A DNA stretch of 64,000 bases from Butyrivibrio sp. INlla14 (GTDB taxonomy: Bacteria; Bacillota; Clostridia; Lachnospirales; Lachnospiraceae), in contig NZ_FMVS01000022.1 of assembly GCF_900102515.1 (NCBI RefSeq), forward strand, positions 1-64,000, written 5' to 3'. The position numbers and the translations under genes were made by a program. The notes below the pieces were generated by a model. It was not told where the DNA came from. It made no database searches and saw nothing but the letters and a program-made list of their open reading frames with translations. Positions 18,674 to 25,292 of the stretch are shown here, one piece after another; the first letter of the stretch is position 1, and each line of letters begins with the position of its first letter.

Positions 18674-18727
18674 GTTGCTGTTTACCTGCTGCGTACAATC
18701 CGTAATTCGAATCATATGCTGCCAAGT
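18674..18727. repeat. Degenerate copy of the 63 bp element-end repeat
   Basis: GTTGCTGTTTACC and TGCTGCGTAC are preserved exactly as in the full copies, but the right arm has decayed (ATATGCTGCCAAG). No rpsI-like att core lies 63 bp to its left, where the LysR gene now ends. This suggests that another, older element (carrying mazEF) once began here. Confidence 0.6.
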
Positions 18728-18772
18728 TTATTACTCTATTCAAGCATCTACTTGGAATATGTTGTTTTATAC

Positions 18773-19078
18773 TCAGATGTAATCAAAGATTCCTTGGATA
18801 GCATCTGTAATATTTATAATGTCTGGATAATGTATCCTATCTATCTTTGAATATCCTCTAATGTTCATATCAAGAAGTGCCATTTTTTCACACTGCACAT
18901 ATCCTTCAACATCATCTGTCTTGATATATATGTGAAGTGGTCCTGCTTCCCCTTTTTCAAAAATAGGACAACCGATTATCTCAAAGGTCTGATTAAAGAA
19001 ATCCTTACTCACAATAAGAACCGGTTTCTTGATATGTTCAATTTTAAGTATATCCCCTTGATGCAATTCTTCCTTCAT
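18773..19078 (-). CDS. mazF: MazF/PemK-family mRNA interferase toxin
   Basis: A 101-residue protein starting MKEELHQGDILKIEHIKKPV. The N-terminal G-D-I, the later PVLIVSKDFFN, and LHIYIKTDDVEGYVQCEKM fit the MazF/PemK fold: an endoribonuclease that cleaves mRNA unless bound by its antitoxin. Its ATG overlaps the antitoxin stop by one base (TAATG), the usual coupling in such pairs. It is cargo inside the accreted rpsI-linked array, where it may stabilise the element. Confidence 0.82.
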   Translation of the reverse strand: MKEELHQGDILKIEHIKKPVLIVSKDFFNQTFEIIGCPIFEKGEAGPLHIYIKTDDVEGYVQCEKMALLDMNIRGYSKIDRIHYPDIINITDAIQGIFDYI

Positions 19079-19320
19079 TACCAAATCTCTCTTCCTACCG
19101 GTTCACCCCAGTCAAATTCACCGTCTAAATGGAGCTGCCCACCATATTCTGCAGCACGTTCTTCCAGCGTTCTATGTCTAAATGGTTTAACAAGCATTAT
19201 CATGCCATTAGATACCTTGACATCGAGAACATCATCAACTGAAATAGCTGCTTCCTGAAGCACTTCTTTGGGTATTCTAATTCCTTGACTATTTCCCCAT
19301 GCTTTAACTTGAGCTTGCAT
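19078..19320 (-). CDS. mazE: MazE/AbrB-family antitoxin
   Basis: An 80-residue protein. The N-terminal AbrB/MazE swapped-hairpin domain is clear: QVKAWGNSQGIRIPKEVL and VLDVKVSNGMIMLVKP. The C-terminal ~30 residues are acidic and aromatic (YGGQLHLDGEFDWGEP), the part that wraps the toxin. The start at 19320 is chosen because GGAGG lies eight bases upstream. The palindrome at 19339-19353 is the likely autoregulatory operator. Confidence 0.83.
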   Translation of the reverse strand: MQAQVKAWGNSQGIRIPKEVLQEAAISVDDVLDVKVSNGMIMLVKPFRHRTLEERAAEYGGQLHLDGEFDWGEPVGREIW

Positions 19321-19338
19321 AAGCAATACCTCCTTTGT

Positions 19339-19353
19339 ATATACATTGTATAT
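19339..19353. promoter_or_regulatory. Operator-like palindrome of mazEF
   Basis: A perfect inverted repeat ATATAC-ATT-GTATAT just upstream of the mazE ribosome binding site. MazE-type antitoxins bind such palindromes; the assignment is inferred from position. Confidence 0.55.
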
Positions 19354-19415
19354 CCCTAAGGTAAAAAAATCAACTTATTCATCTCCAAAGATCTCCGGGG
19401 AGTCTAATTTTTCTT

Positions 19416-19482
19416 CGTTTCACCACAACTGAATACTATTATAGATAAAAGAAAAACCCCAGAAACACTGAGTTTCTGAGGT
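19416..19482 (-). repeat. 67 bp duplicate of the rpsI-proximal terminator segment
   Basis: Differs from 30115-30181 at one visible position. It contains the hairpin CCAGAAAC-ACTGA-GTTTCTGAGG, which read leftward is followed by a T-rich run: a rho-independent terminator. The intact copy lies between the integrase and rpsI at 30115, so this one marks the right end of an older related element. Confidence 0.8.
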
Positions 19483-19565
19483 AAACATTCCAGGACAGAT
19501 GTCCATATTCCGCGATGCCATTCGCAGACGCTTCGCGTCTTGCTCATGTCGCGCTGTCGCGCTAT

Positions 19566-19628
19566 GAATACAAAAAAGGGATTGCTCCCCAGCAAGTAAA
19601 CTTGCGGAAGCAATCCCTTTTTGTATTC
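19566..19628. terminator. Long hairpin left of att copy 2
   Basis: Arms of 20-21 bp (19566-19586 and 19609-19628) pair apart from one extra A, enclosing a smaller stem AGCAAGT/ACTTGC. Runs of A and T flank the GGGATTGCT core, so termination could occur in either direction. Just left lie two more tiny hairpins (AGACGC-TTC-GCGTCT and a GTCGCGC pair). Confidence 0.65.
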
Positions 19629-19650
19629 GCATCGCTTGTAGAAACGCGCA

Positions 19651-19669
19651 GATTATCTCTTTGAGAACT
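19651..19669 (-). other. Attachment-site copy 2
   Basis: Identical 19-mer to the end of rpsI (30208-30226). It separates the LysR/mazEF segment from the AraC-GGDEF segment. Confidence 0.8.
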
Positions 19670-19713
19670 TTTTCACTGTCTTAAGTGCCTTGTTTTGGGC
19701 ATTCCTAGGGCGA

Positions 19714-19776
19714 GTTGCTGTTTACCTGCTGCGTACGGCAGAAAGCTCAGGGCTACTGTATGCGGCTGGTGGCAAT
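19714..19776. repeat. Conserved 63 bp inverted repeat, copy 2
   Basis: Same structure and loop (AAAGCTCAGGG) as copy 1, again exactly 63 bp from its att copy. Its last base coincides with the stop codon of the AraC-GGDEF gene. Confidence 0.75.
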
Positions 19777-20597
19777 CAAAAATACTGCCTTTTGTATTCT
19801 TCACTTAGCTCATTTTGAAGCATGGTAAAAAATTCAGAATATCTCAGAGCTGTTCTGCCCTCATAACATATTACTTTAACATACAGTGAGAGTGGGATTT
19901 CTTTTTCCTCCCAAAATATAGGTTCATCATTATGACTTATAATTTCTTCACATATACTATTCGAATAATTTTCTTCTTTAGAATTTGTAAGAATTACAAA
20001 TTCATCTCCGCCAATGCGAAAAACTATATCCTCAGCGCCTGCAGCCTGTTCCATGCGTTTCATAGCAGTTATTATCGCCAAATCGCCTGCTTTATGAGAA
20101 ATCTCATTTATAGGAATAAGGCTCTTGATATCACCAAGCACCAGATAGCAGCCTTTTCTTTCTCTAATGCAGTCATATAGCTCACTTATATCAATCTTCT
20201 TCCTGTCATCCATCGTCTTTTCCTCCATTAGCTCCCGGTCAATTCTATATCCGGGAAACAACTCAAATTTAGAGGGATTCTTTCTAAACTCCGAAGGCGA
20301 TACCTGCCACACGCTGCAAAAGGCTCTTGAAAAAGCTTCATTACTGCCATAGCCATATTCCACAGCTATATCGAGCAGAGACTTTTCCGGATTACTTACA
20401 ATTTCTCTCGAAACCTTACTCATACGCCTTCGAATTATATAATCCCTGATACTGATATTGTTAATGTACCTGAAAAGCTTTTCAATAGTGGATTTCGAGC
20501 AATGCAGCTTATCAGCAATGTTCTCTGTTTTTATAGGCTCAGTGAGATTATCTTCGATATATTCCATTGCTTCTATAAGCAGCTGAAAATTTTCCAT
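19776..20597 (-). CDS. AraC-type regulator fused to a GGDEF domain
   Basis: A ~273-residue protein. Residues ~5-110 hold an AraC-type double HTH at the N-terminus (IADKLHCSKSTIEKLFRYIN and EYGYGSNEAFSRAFCSVWQV). Residues ~140-270 form a GGDEF domain with the active-site motif RIGGDEF intact. It could therefore join DNA binding with synthesis or sensing of c-di-GMP. This order is the reverse of most AraC proteins, whose HTH is C-terminal. It is the only gene in a 1.1 kb unit bounded by two att copies. The start at 20597 is preferred because AAGGA precedes it. Confidence 0.8.
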   Translation of the reverse strand: MENFQLLIEAMEYIEDNLTEPIKTENIADKLHCSKSTIEKLFRYINNISIRDYIIRRRMSKVSREIVSNPEKSLLDIAVEYGYGSNEAFSRAFCSVWQVSPSEFRKNPSKFELFPGYRIDRELMEEKTMDDRKKIDISELYDCIRERKGCYLVLGDIKSLIPINEISHKAGDLAIITAMKRMEQAAGAEDIVFRIGGDEFVILTNSKEENYSNSICEEIISHNDEPIFWEEKEIPLSLYVKVICYEGRTALRYSEFFTMLQNELSEEYKRQYF

Positions 20598-20615
20598 GCT
20601 CAAGGTCCTTTCTAC

Positions 20616-20627
20616 TACGATATCGTA
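20616..20627. promoter_or_regulatory. Palindrome upstream of the AraC-GGDEF gene
   Basis: The perfect 12 bp palindrome TACGATATCGTA lies just downstream of a TATAAT (20633-20638 on the minus strand) and ~20 bp ahead of the gene start, an operator-like position. No good -35 box is visible. Confidence 0.5.
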
Positions 20628-20717
20628 ATCATATTATACAAAGGCATATAGAATTATTCTTGATAAAATGAGTAAAAATGGACCACTAACCCCATCCCCC
20701 TAGTCCACTTTCGGGCG

Positions 20718-20751
20718 CAAAAAGACCCGGTACAAATGTACCGAGTCTTTT
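20718..20751. terminator. Terminator next to att copy 3
   Basis: AAAAGACCCGGTAC pairs with GTACCGAGTCTTTT around an AAAT loop (one mismatch), with Ts after the stem in both directions. It lies left of the rpsI-like sequence at 20771, in the position of the other junction terminators. Confidence 0.75.
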
Positions 20752-20770
20752 GAAATCTGCAATAGCAGAT

Positions 20771-20788
20771 GATCATCTCTTTGAGAAC
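20771..20788 (-). other. Attachment-site copy 3 (one substitution)
   Basis: GATCATCTCTTTGAGAAC differs from the other copies by one base (C for T), which changes the rpsI stop TAA to TGA on the minus strand and so still ends the frame. The left flank TCTGCAATAGCAGAT is nearly the same as that of copy 1 (TCTGCAACAGCAGAT). Confidence 0.75.
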
Positions 20789-20833
20789 GATCAATGAAGT
20801 GAAAATGCCGTATTTTAGGCATTTCTTCATCAA

Positions 20834-20896
20834 GTTGCTGTTTACCTGTTGTGTACGGTAGAAAGCCCAGGACTACTGTACACAACTGGTGGCAAC
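20834..20896. repeat. Conserved 63 bp inverted repeat, copy 3 (compensatory changes)
   Basis: Same spacing (63 bp from att) and loop (AAAGCCCAGGA). The inner arms read CTGTTGTGTAC and GTACACAACTG, against CTGCTGCGTAC and GTATGCTGCTG in copy 1: changes on one side are matched on the other, so pairing is kept or improved. Confidence 0.75.
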
Positions 20897-21022
20897 AAAT
20901 CTACCTTCTAAATACACCGTACGTTGTCATAATTATCTGTTCACAAGAACTAATTCCTGAAATTTACATAGTTAAATATTTTCACTTTATACCACAATAC
21001 CTCAATCTCATTTTGTCCTCTC

Positions 21023-21520
21023 CTATTTTTGACTTTCATTTTTCATCTGCTGAAAATATATACTAGCAGCGTTCATTATATCTAACTGTGCACTTTGGTA
21101 TTGCTGCTGTTGAATAATATTATCCGATAACCCTTTGGGAATATATGGTTTCTGTATAGTCTCCCAGGTGACTTTTTCTTTATATCCCAATGATTTCGCC
21201 ATAACATCAAGGAGTTTATCCCCTTCCGTTTTAATCTTTGAAAGCTCCATTTCATTTGGATTCTCTACACACAATCTATCATAATAAATCTTCCACTGAT
21301 TTAATGCAGATTGATCATCACTAAAAACAACCTCAATAATGTTCAATGCCTTAACACTTTCTGTAGACCAGCCCAAACCTCTACTTATCATTAGTGTTTT
21401 AAAAATCTCCATCTTATCAGAGCGCTTCTTTCTCCTGTCTTGTAAAATCTGGCCAACAACTACTGCAACAACCGGGGAAACTATTATTGCAATTATATTA
21501 ATTATGTCTATTGTTCGCAT
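21023..21520 (-). CDS. DUF6680-like membrane-anchored protein
   Basis: A 165-residue protein with one N-terminal membrane helix (IINIIAIIVSPVVAVVVGQI), then a basic stretch (LQDRRKKRSDK) and a cytoplasmic helical domain with FKTLMISRGLGWSTESVKAL and NIIEVVFS. This fits the DUF6680 family, function unknown, often seen near defence or mobile genes. It follows the AlbA_2 gene by 27 bp on the same strand and is probably co-transcribed. Confidence 0.7.
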   Translation of the reverse strand: MRTIDIINIIAIIVSPVVAVVVGQILQDRRKKRSDKMEIFKTLMISRGLGWSTESVKALNIIEVVFSDDQSALNQWKIYYDRLCVENPNEMELSKIKTEGDKLLDVMAKSLGYKEKVTWETIQKPYIPKGLSDNIIQQQQYQSAQLDIMNAASIYFQQMKNESQK

Positions 21521-21547
21521 ATGCCACTCCTCATTTCATAGTATTTA

Positions 21548-22918
21548 TCATTTTAAAATCCATGTTCCCTGTTTCTTTGATCCAAGTCTTTCAATAGCAT
21601 CATCCTCTATCAGTTGCTTCATCAGCATCTGTACTGATCTTCGTGACTTCCCCATAATATTTGCCAATTCTTCTTGTGTTATGATTGGATTCTCCTTAAT
21701 CAGGAGCAATATATAATCTCTATCAGATAAAGTACCTCTTTGCGCTTTATTTTGCGCTTTATTTTGCGCTTTATCATAAGCATAATTCAAGTTCCATAGA
21801 GTAAGGAAGAAATTATAACCATCAGTATAAAACTCTGGCTTTAAACTATCTGTATATCTTTCTTCAGATTCATAGGCATCAAGTATCTTTTTGAATCCAC
21901 TGCCTCTTCTCTCCATCAAACGTAAGCGCCCAAAAACATCGGCCAGTATTGGATTTCTAAGCTTAGAAGGGACATGTCTCAAATCTAGTAACTGAACCTC
22001 AGAACCATCATACATTCCCCCTGGATTAGTAATAACCATTCGATCATCATAAATATCAATCTGGCTATGAGCACCTGTCTGCAAATAACTTCTATGAATG
22101 AGTGCATTGACTAATCCTTCTTCTACTGCACGTTCTGGATAATCCGGCAATTCTACTCTTTTATCTTTGTCTTTTCTCCATCCTTTTTTTGAGTTTTTTC
22201 TAACAAAATCCATTGCATTATCAAAGAGTGATAATAAACTACCAGTGATTTCCAGATCATCCAGAGCATCTTGGACAGAACCCGCTTTATCCAAACCATT
22301 CCATCTTGTACAAAACATTCTTGAATGATGAATATTCCATTGGTCAGCAAACAAAACACCTGCGTTTGTCATTTGTCCGTCTTCTTGCATTAATCTAAAG
22401 CTAATAAGATCTTCTTCAAAATCGTGATTACCAGACAGTACATCAAGATATCTTTTTTTGAACGCTTCAAACGTCAGCTTATCACGAGTTATGTCTGAAA
22501 CCATAGCATCATATGACGTTCCTGTGCTTTTTATAATGAATTCAGTTAGTTCAAATCCAGTAATCTCCTTCTTTACACTTCCAGTACGGTAATAATATCT
22601 TCCATGGAGATTTAAAGGTAATCGCGATTTTTTTACCTCAACCTGAATATACTTCTTTTTATCTTTTGACTTGAGATTCACATCACAAGTTATTCCAAAT
22701 GCTGCAGTAATTTTATTTGGAATATCCTCTAATAGCTTCTTTTGTACCTTTGAATCTAATCCAATAACGTTGCCATTATCATCAACTCCTATGTAGAGAG
22801 TCCCACCCTGGGCATTGGCATAGCCACAGATCCACTCTAAATACTTATCCTGCCATGACTCTTTCCATTCAACCACCTGATTTTCGTCATCTTCAATTAT
22901 TTTGTCTATATCTCGCAT
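21548..22918 (-). CDS. AlbA_2 (Schlafen-like) ATP-binding protein with C-terminal winged helix
   Basis: A ~456-residue protein. Residues ~10-120 are the AlbA_2 domain (VVEWKESWQDKYLEWICGYA, GGTLYIGVDDNGNVIG). The central part has the HATPase_C_4-like LVNALIHRSYLQTGAHSQIDI and FGRLRLMERRGSGFKKILDA. The last ~65 residues form a winged helix (ITQEELANIMGKSRRSVQML). A repeat KAQNKAQNKAQ links the last two parts. Such proteins act as regulators or in defence islands. The start at 22918 is preferred (AAGGACGAGG precedes it). The linker is encoded by three copies of the decamer that also occurs three times upstream of the gene. Confidence 0.82.
   Translation of the reverse strand: MRDIDKIIEDDENQVVEWKESWQDKYLEWICGYANAQGGTLYIGVDDNGNVIGLDSKVQKKLLEDIPNKITAAFGITCDVNLKSKDKKKYIQVEVKKSRLPLNLHGRYYYRTGSVKKEITGFELTEFIIKSTGTSYDAMVSDITRDKLTFEAFKKRYLDVLSGNHDFEEDLISFRLMQEDGQMTNAGVLFADQWNIHHSRMFCTRWNGLDKAGSVQDALDDLEITGSLLSLFDNAMDFVRKNSKKGWRKDKDKRVELPDYPERAVEEGLVNALIHRSYLQTGAHSQIDIYDDRMVITNPGGMYDGSEVQLLDLRHVPSKLRNPILADVFGRLRLMERRGSGFKKILDAYESEERYTDSLKPEFYTDGYNFFLTLWNLNYAYDKAQNKAQNKAQRGTLSDRDYILLLIKENPIITQEELANIMGKSRRSVQMLMKQLIEDDAIERLGSKKQGTWILK
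21740..21773. repeat. In-gene decamer array TTGCGCTTTA x3
   Basis: TTGCGCTTTA starts at 21740, 21752 and 21764, a 12 bp period, encoding KAQN repeats in the AlbA_2 protein. The same decamer occurs three times in the gene's upstream region. Confidence 0.85.
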
Positions 22919-22956
22919 AGCCTCGTCCTTAGTTTTTTTATTTAACAATATCATTG

Positions 22957-23011
22957 TTGCGCTTTAATCTCAACCCTAAAGCGCAAACTGAAATATCATT
23001 ATTGCGCTTTA
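22957..23011. promoter_or_regulatory. Upstream decamer array of the AlbA_2 gene
   Basis: TTGCGCTTTA at 22957-22966 and 23002-23011, with its inverse TAAAGCGCAA at 22977-22986. This is an operator-like cluster 40-95 bp before the AlbA_2 start. Identity with the in-gene copies suggests the product binds both (inference). Confidence 0.65.
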
Positions 23012-23043
23012 CTAGCCAACTACTTAACAACATGAGGACATAA

Positions 23044-23076
23044 CAAAAACACCCCAGGACTGTTGTCCTGAGGTGC
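23044..23076 (-). terminator. Terminator next to att copy 4
   Basis: CACCCCAGGAC (23050-23060) pairs with GTCCTGAGGTG (23065-23075) around a TGTT loop, then GTTTTTGTTA reading leftward. It occupies the same place relative to the rpsI-like sequence as the other junction terminators. Confidence 0.75.
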
Positions 23077-23121
23077 AATAAGTCGTATATGATTGTCCAA
23101 AGATGTAATACGTTGTAAAAC

Positions 23122-23140
23122 GATTATCTCTTTGAGAACT
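23122..23140 (-). other. Attachment-site copy 4 (left end of the integrase-bearing element)
   Basis: Identical 19-mer to the rpsI end at 30208-30226. The two copies bound the 7.1 kb element with integrase and mobilization genes. Confidence 0.85.
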
Positions 23141-23184
23141 TTTTCATTGCCTTAAGCGCCTTGTTTTGGGCATTTGTAAGGCGA

Positions 23185-23247
23185 GTTGCTGTTTACCTGC
23201 TGCGCACGGTAGAAAGCTCAGGGCTACTGTATGCGGCTGGTGGCAAC
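23185..23247. repeat. Conserved 63 bp inverted repeat, copy 4
   Basis: Left end of the complete element, 63 bp from its att copy; loop AAAGCTCAGGG. It contains the two 11 bp repeats GCTGTTTACCT and GCTGCGCACGG, which match the three repeats at the right end (30068-30099). Confidence 0.75.
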
Positions 23248-23257
23248 TTTACTATTT

Positions 23258-23734
23258 TCAATATGACTTACAAGCCTTTTCAAGTTTAACAAAATCATTA
23301 GTTCTTTTAGCAAGCGGAGTGGCATCACCATTTCTCAGCTTATGCTTGTAAACAATATCTGCATTTTTCAATATTCTGTTTCTTTGCCTATTTATCTCTC
23401 TGCTTTCAGCCTGCAACAAAAACCTATAATGTGGATCCTTGGTCCCATTAACATCAACAAGGTAAAACTCTCCATCCGGTACAGGTATCATATTGTTTAT
23501 ATTAATAACCGCATAATCCTTAATCTTAATGAAATCTACACCTTCAGACATTTTCTTATGCTTTGGCTTAAACGAAGATAATGGCGCAAAATATTTAAAC
23601 CCATTTATCTCCAGAACAATTCCTATATATTTTCTAGAAGATTTATCCCCTTCCGAAAAGAATATATGCTCCTGATATGCCGATAAGTATTTTACATATC
23701 CTGGATTCACTTCATATATTTTTAAACCTCTCAT
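23258..23734 (-). CDS. toxN: Type III toxin, ToxN/AbiQ-family endoribonuclease
   Basis: A 158-residue protein starting MRGLKIYEVNPGYVKYLSAY, the start of the ToxN/AbiQ family. It has the family pattern SSRKYIGIVLEINGFKYFAP-LSSFKPKHK, YAVININNMIPVPDGEFYLV, and RFLLQAESREINRQRNRI near the C-terminus. ToxN cuts RNA, including its own repeat antitoxin precursor, and can abort phage infection. AGGAGG lies three bases before the chosen ATG at 23734; an upstream in-frame ATG would run through the terminator and antitoxin repeat. Immediately upstream are a terminator and a tandem-repeat RNA, the diagnostic type III layout. Confidence 0.88.
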   Translation of the reverse strand: MRGLKIYEVNPGYVKYLSAYQEHIFFSEGDKSSRKYIGIVLEINGFKYFAPLSSFKPKHKKMSEGVDFIKIKDYAVININNMIPVPDGEFYLVDVNGTKDPHYRFLLQAESREINRQRNRILKNADIVYKHKLRNGDATPLAKRTNDFVKLEKACKSY

Positions 23735-23753
23735 GTTCCTCCTAAACATAAAA

Positions 23754-23777
23754 CAGGGACAAGAAACCTTGTCCCTG
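23754..23777 (-). terminator. Terminator between toxI and toxN
   Basis: A 10 bp perfect stem CAGGGACAAG / CTTGTCCCTG with an AAAC loop (plus strand), then TTTTA reading leftward. In type III systems such a leaky terminator sets the ratio of antitoxin RNA to toxin mRNA. Confidence 0.85.
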
Positions 23778-23781
23778 CTGT

Positions 23782-23860
23782 TAACTCGCTCATTTATAAG
23801 GCTGTGCATCACCTACTGATAACTCGCTCATTTATAAGGCTGTGCATCACCTGCTTAACT
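23782..23860 (-). ncRNA. toxI: ToxI-type antitoxin RNA with two tandem repeats
   Basis: Two 35 bp units identical but for one base start at 23782 and 23820 (period 38 bp), each reading TAACTCGCTCATTTATAAGG on the plus strand and ending GTGCATCACCT; a third TAACT follows at 23856. Transcribed leftward from the promoter at 23863-23890, they precede a terminator and toxN. Known ToxI RNAs have about 2 to 6 repeats of roughly 35-45 nt. The repeats contain no start codon or ORF that would explain them better. Confidence 0.85.
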
Positions 23861-23862
23861 AT

Positions 23863-23890
23863 AGTATACATCAATAGACCTATCTTTCAA
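23863..23890 (-). promoter_or_regulatory. Promoter of toxI-toxN
   Basis: TTGAAA (23885-23890) and TATACT (23863-23868) on the minus strand, spacer 16 bp. Transcription would start within a few bases of the first ToxI repeat. Confidence 0.65.
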
Positions 23891-23980
23891 GTAGCAAAAT
23901 TACCAAAATCCTTTTGGGATAAGCCACAATAAATCTCTATCATTTGAAAGTCTTAATCAGGTCAACCATCATCACTAATT

Positions 23981-24595
23981 CTATAGTAATTCCATCAGTT
24001 CTGACAAATTTGCGACAGAAAAATCCGGTTCTTCAGATACATCTGTAAATACCCAAAACTGTCCAAAGCCTTGTTTAATCCATATTGTTCCCATACCTAA
24101 TGCTTTTGTAGGCACAATATCGTTATCCACTCTATCACCTATCATGACAGCTTTATTGGGATTGCATTTTGCACGATAAAGTGCTATCTCAAAGATCCTT
24201 TTATCTGGTTTAGAAACTCCTTCTTCAGCAGAAGCTATCACTAAATCGATATATTGGGATATCCCAAATTCTTTCAATCTATCTTCCGTTCCAGAAATCT
24301 GATTTGCAATAATTCCTATCTTGTATTTTTCTTTTAATGATTCCAAGCACTTTTTTGTTTCCGGATATAATATCTCATCTTCTTGAGTCCAAATTGGCTT
24401 CTCAACCCCCAACTGTCTCATCATCTCAGAATATCCACGTTTGCCTCTTTTATACAATTCAAGTGCCTTGTTATAAACAAATTCATAAGTAACATTTGCT
24501 TCATCTGCAACTGTTCTCATATGTCTTTCATATACTTTGCTCTCATCAATAAGTGTTGATCCCAGATCAAAAAACAGCCACTCATACTCTAACAT
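23981..24595 (-). CDS. HAD-superfamily hydrolase
   Basis: A 204-residue HAD hydrolase of the type with a helical cap (about residues 20-80). Motif I is FFDLGSTLID, with Gly where the second Asp (acid/base) is usual. The later motifs are IGIIANQISG, SKPDKRIFEIALYRA (motif III Lys) and MIGDRVDNDIVPTKALGMG (motif IV). The DLG form occurs in some house-cleaning HAD proteins and may alter activity. It is cargo of the rpsI element, just downstream of the small kinase on the same strand, and may act with it on the same small molecule. Confidence 0.8.
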   Translation of the reverse strand: MLEYEWLFFDLGSTLIDESKVYERHMRTVADEANVTYEFVYNKALELYKRGKRGYSEMMRQLGVEKPIWTQEDEILYPETKKCLESLKEKYKIGIIANQISGTEDRLKEFGISQYIDLVIASAEEGVSKPDKRIFEIALYRAKCNPNKAVMIGDRVDNDIVPTKALGMGTIWIKQGFGQFWVFTDVSEEPDFSVANLSELMELL

Positions 24596-24616
24596 GTTGC
24601 AATTTCTCCCTTATAG

Positions 24617-25138
24617 TTAACCGTTCGCCAAAATTGAGAGAAGATATTCTACATTTTCCTCAACTGGAGCAGCTCCATCAATTCTAATTATCGGACAATC
24701 TAAGATTTCAATCCATTTAGTGACAAAATCCTCCGGCCTGCTGTTTACCTTTTCAAACCATGAATTTTCTTTGCTTGAAAGATCTCCGTTATCAAGTATC
24801 CTATCTCCAAACTTTTGAGCAGAACGTGCTTTTACGCGTTCCATCCTCGTTTCTTTGGGAACTTCGACAAGAATAGCGTAATCTAATTTTGCAAGCAGTT
24901 TGTCCCCATAATCCCCCTTTACTGCTGCAAACACAAATTTATCGTTGGACTCTATTTTCTCCTCCAATAAGTGTATTACCTCATCTTTACTCCTTGGATT
25001 AGAAAACATATATGACTTATCATTTTTCGGAAAATACAGATCCTCATTATCTATAAATTGATAGGATAATCTATCTGCAAGAATTCTTCCAATTGTACTT
25101 TTCCCAACACCATTATGCCCGCATATCAATATCCCCAT
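24617..25138 (-). CDS. P-loop small-molecule kinase
   Basis: About 173 residues starting MGILICGHNGVGKSTIGRIL, with Walker A GHNGVGKST directly at the N-terminus as in shikimate and adenylate-type kinases. FIDNEDLYFP follows as the substrate-binding Asp segment, and a lid-like region rich in Arg (RMERVKARSAQKFG). The substrate is unknown. The start at 25138 is chosen over an ATG 18 codons upstream because the P-loop begins the family and GAGGA lies in front. It precedes the HAD gene by about 20 bp, probably co-transcribed. Confidence 0.72.
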   Translation of the reverse strand: MGILICGHNGVGKSTIGRILADRLSYQFIDNEDLYFPKNDKSYMFSNPRSKDEVIHLLEEKIESNDKFVFAAVKGDYGDKLLAKLDYAILVEVPKETRMERVKARSAQKFGDRILDNGDLSSKENSWFEKVNSRPEDFVTKWIEILDCPIIRIDGAAPVEENVEYLLSILANG

Positions 25139-25292
25139 ATTTGTATCCTCATTCATCCCATTTCTATTAACCAGTAATAATTCTGTCTTCAAATATAAAG
25201 CATCAAAACAGTTTCATTATACTTTACTGGACAAAGCACTTCAACAGAAAACAAGGGCGTTTTCACGCCCCTGCCTAATGCTATCATAGTAT

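Noticed and set aside
19404..19632. Overlapping ORFs of ~70 residues left of att copy 2
   Set aside because: They are produced by the hairpin and terminator repeats; no ribosome binding site or similarity.
14148..23247. Integron with attC cassettes
   Set aside because: The hairpins start GTT and end AAC, the reverse of attC polarity. The nearby recombinase is a phage/ICE-type integrase without the integron-specific region I would expect, and the repeats are rpsI gene-end copies.
23735..23812. N-terminal extension of the ToxN frame
   Set aside because: It would be translated from the terminator and antitoxin repeat; the start at 23734 has AGGAGG and matches the family.
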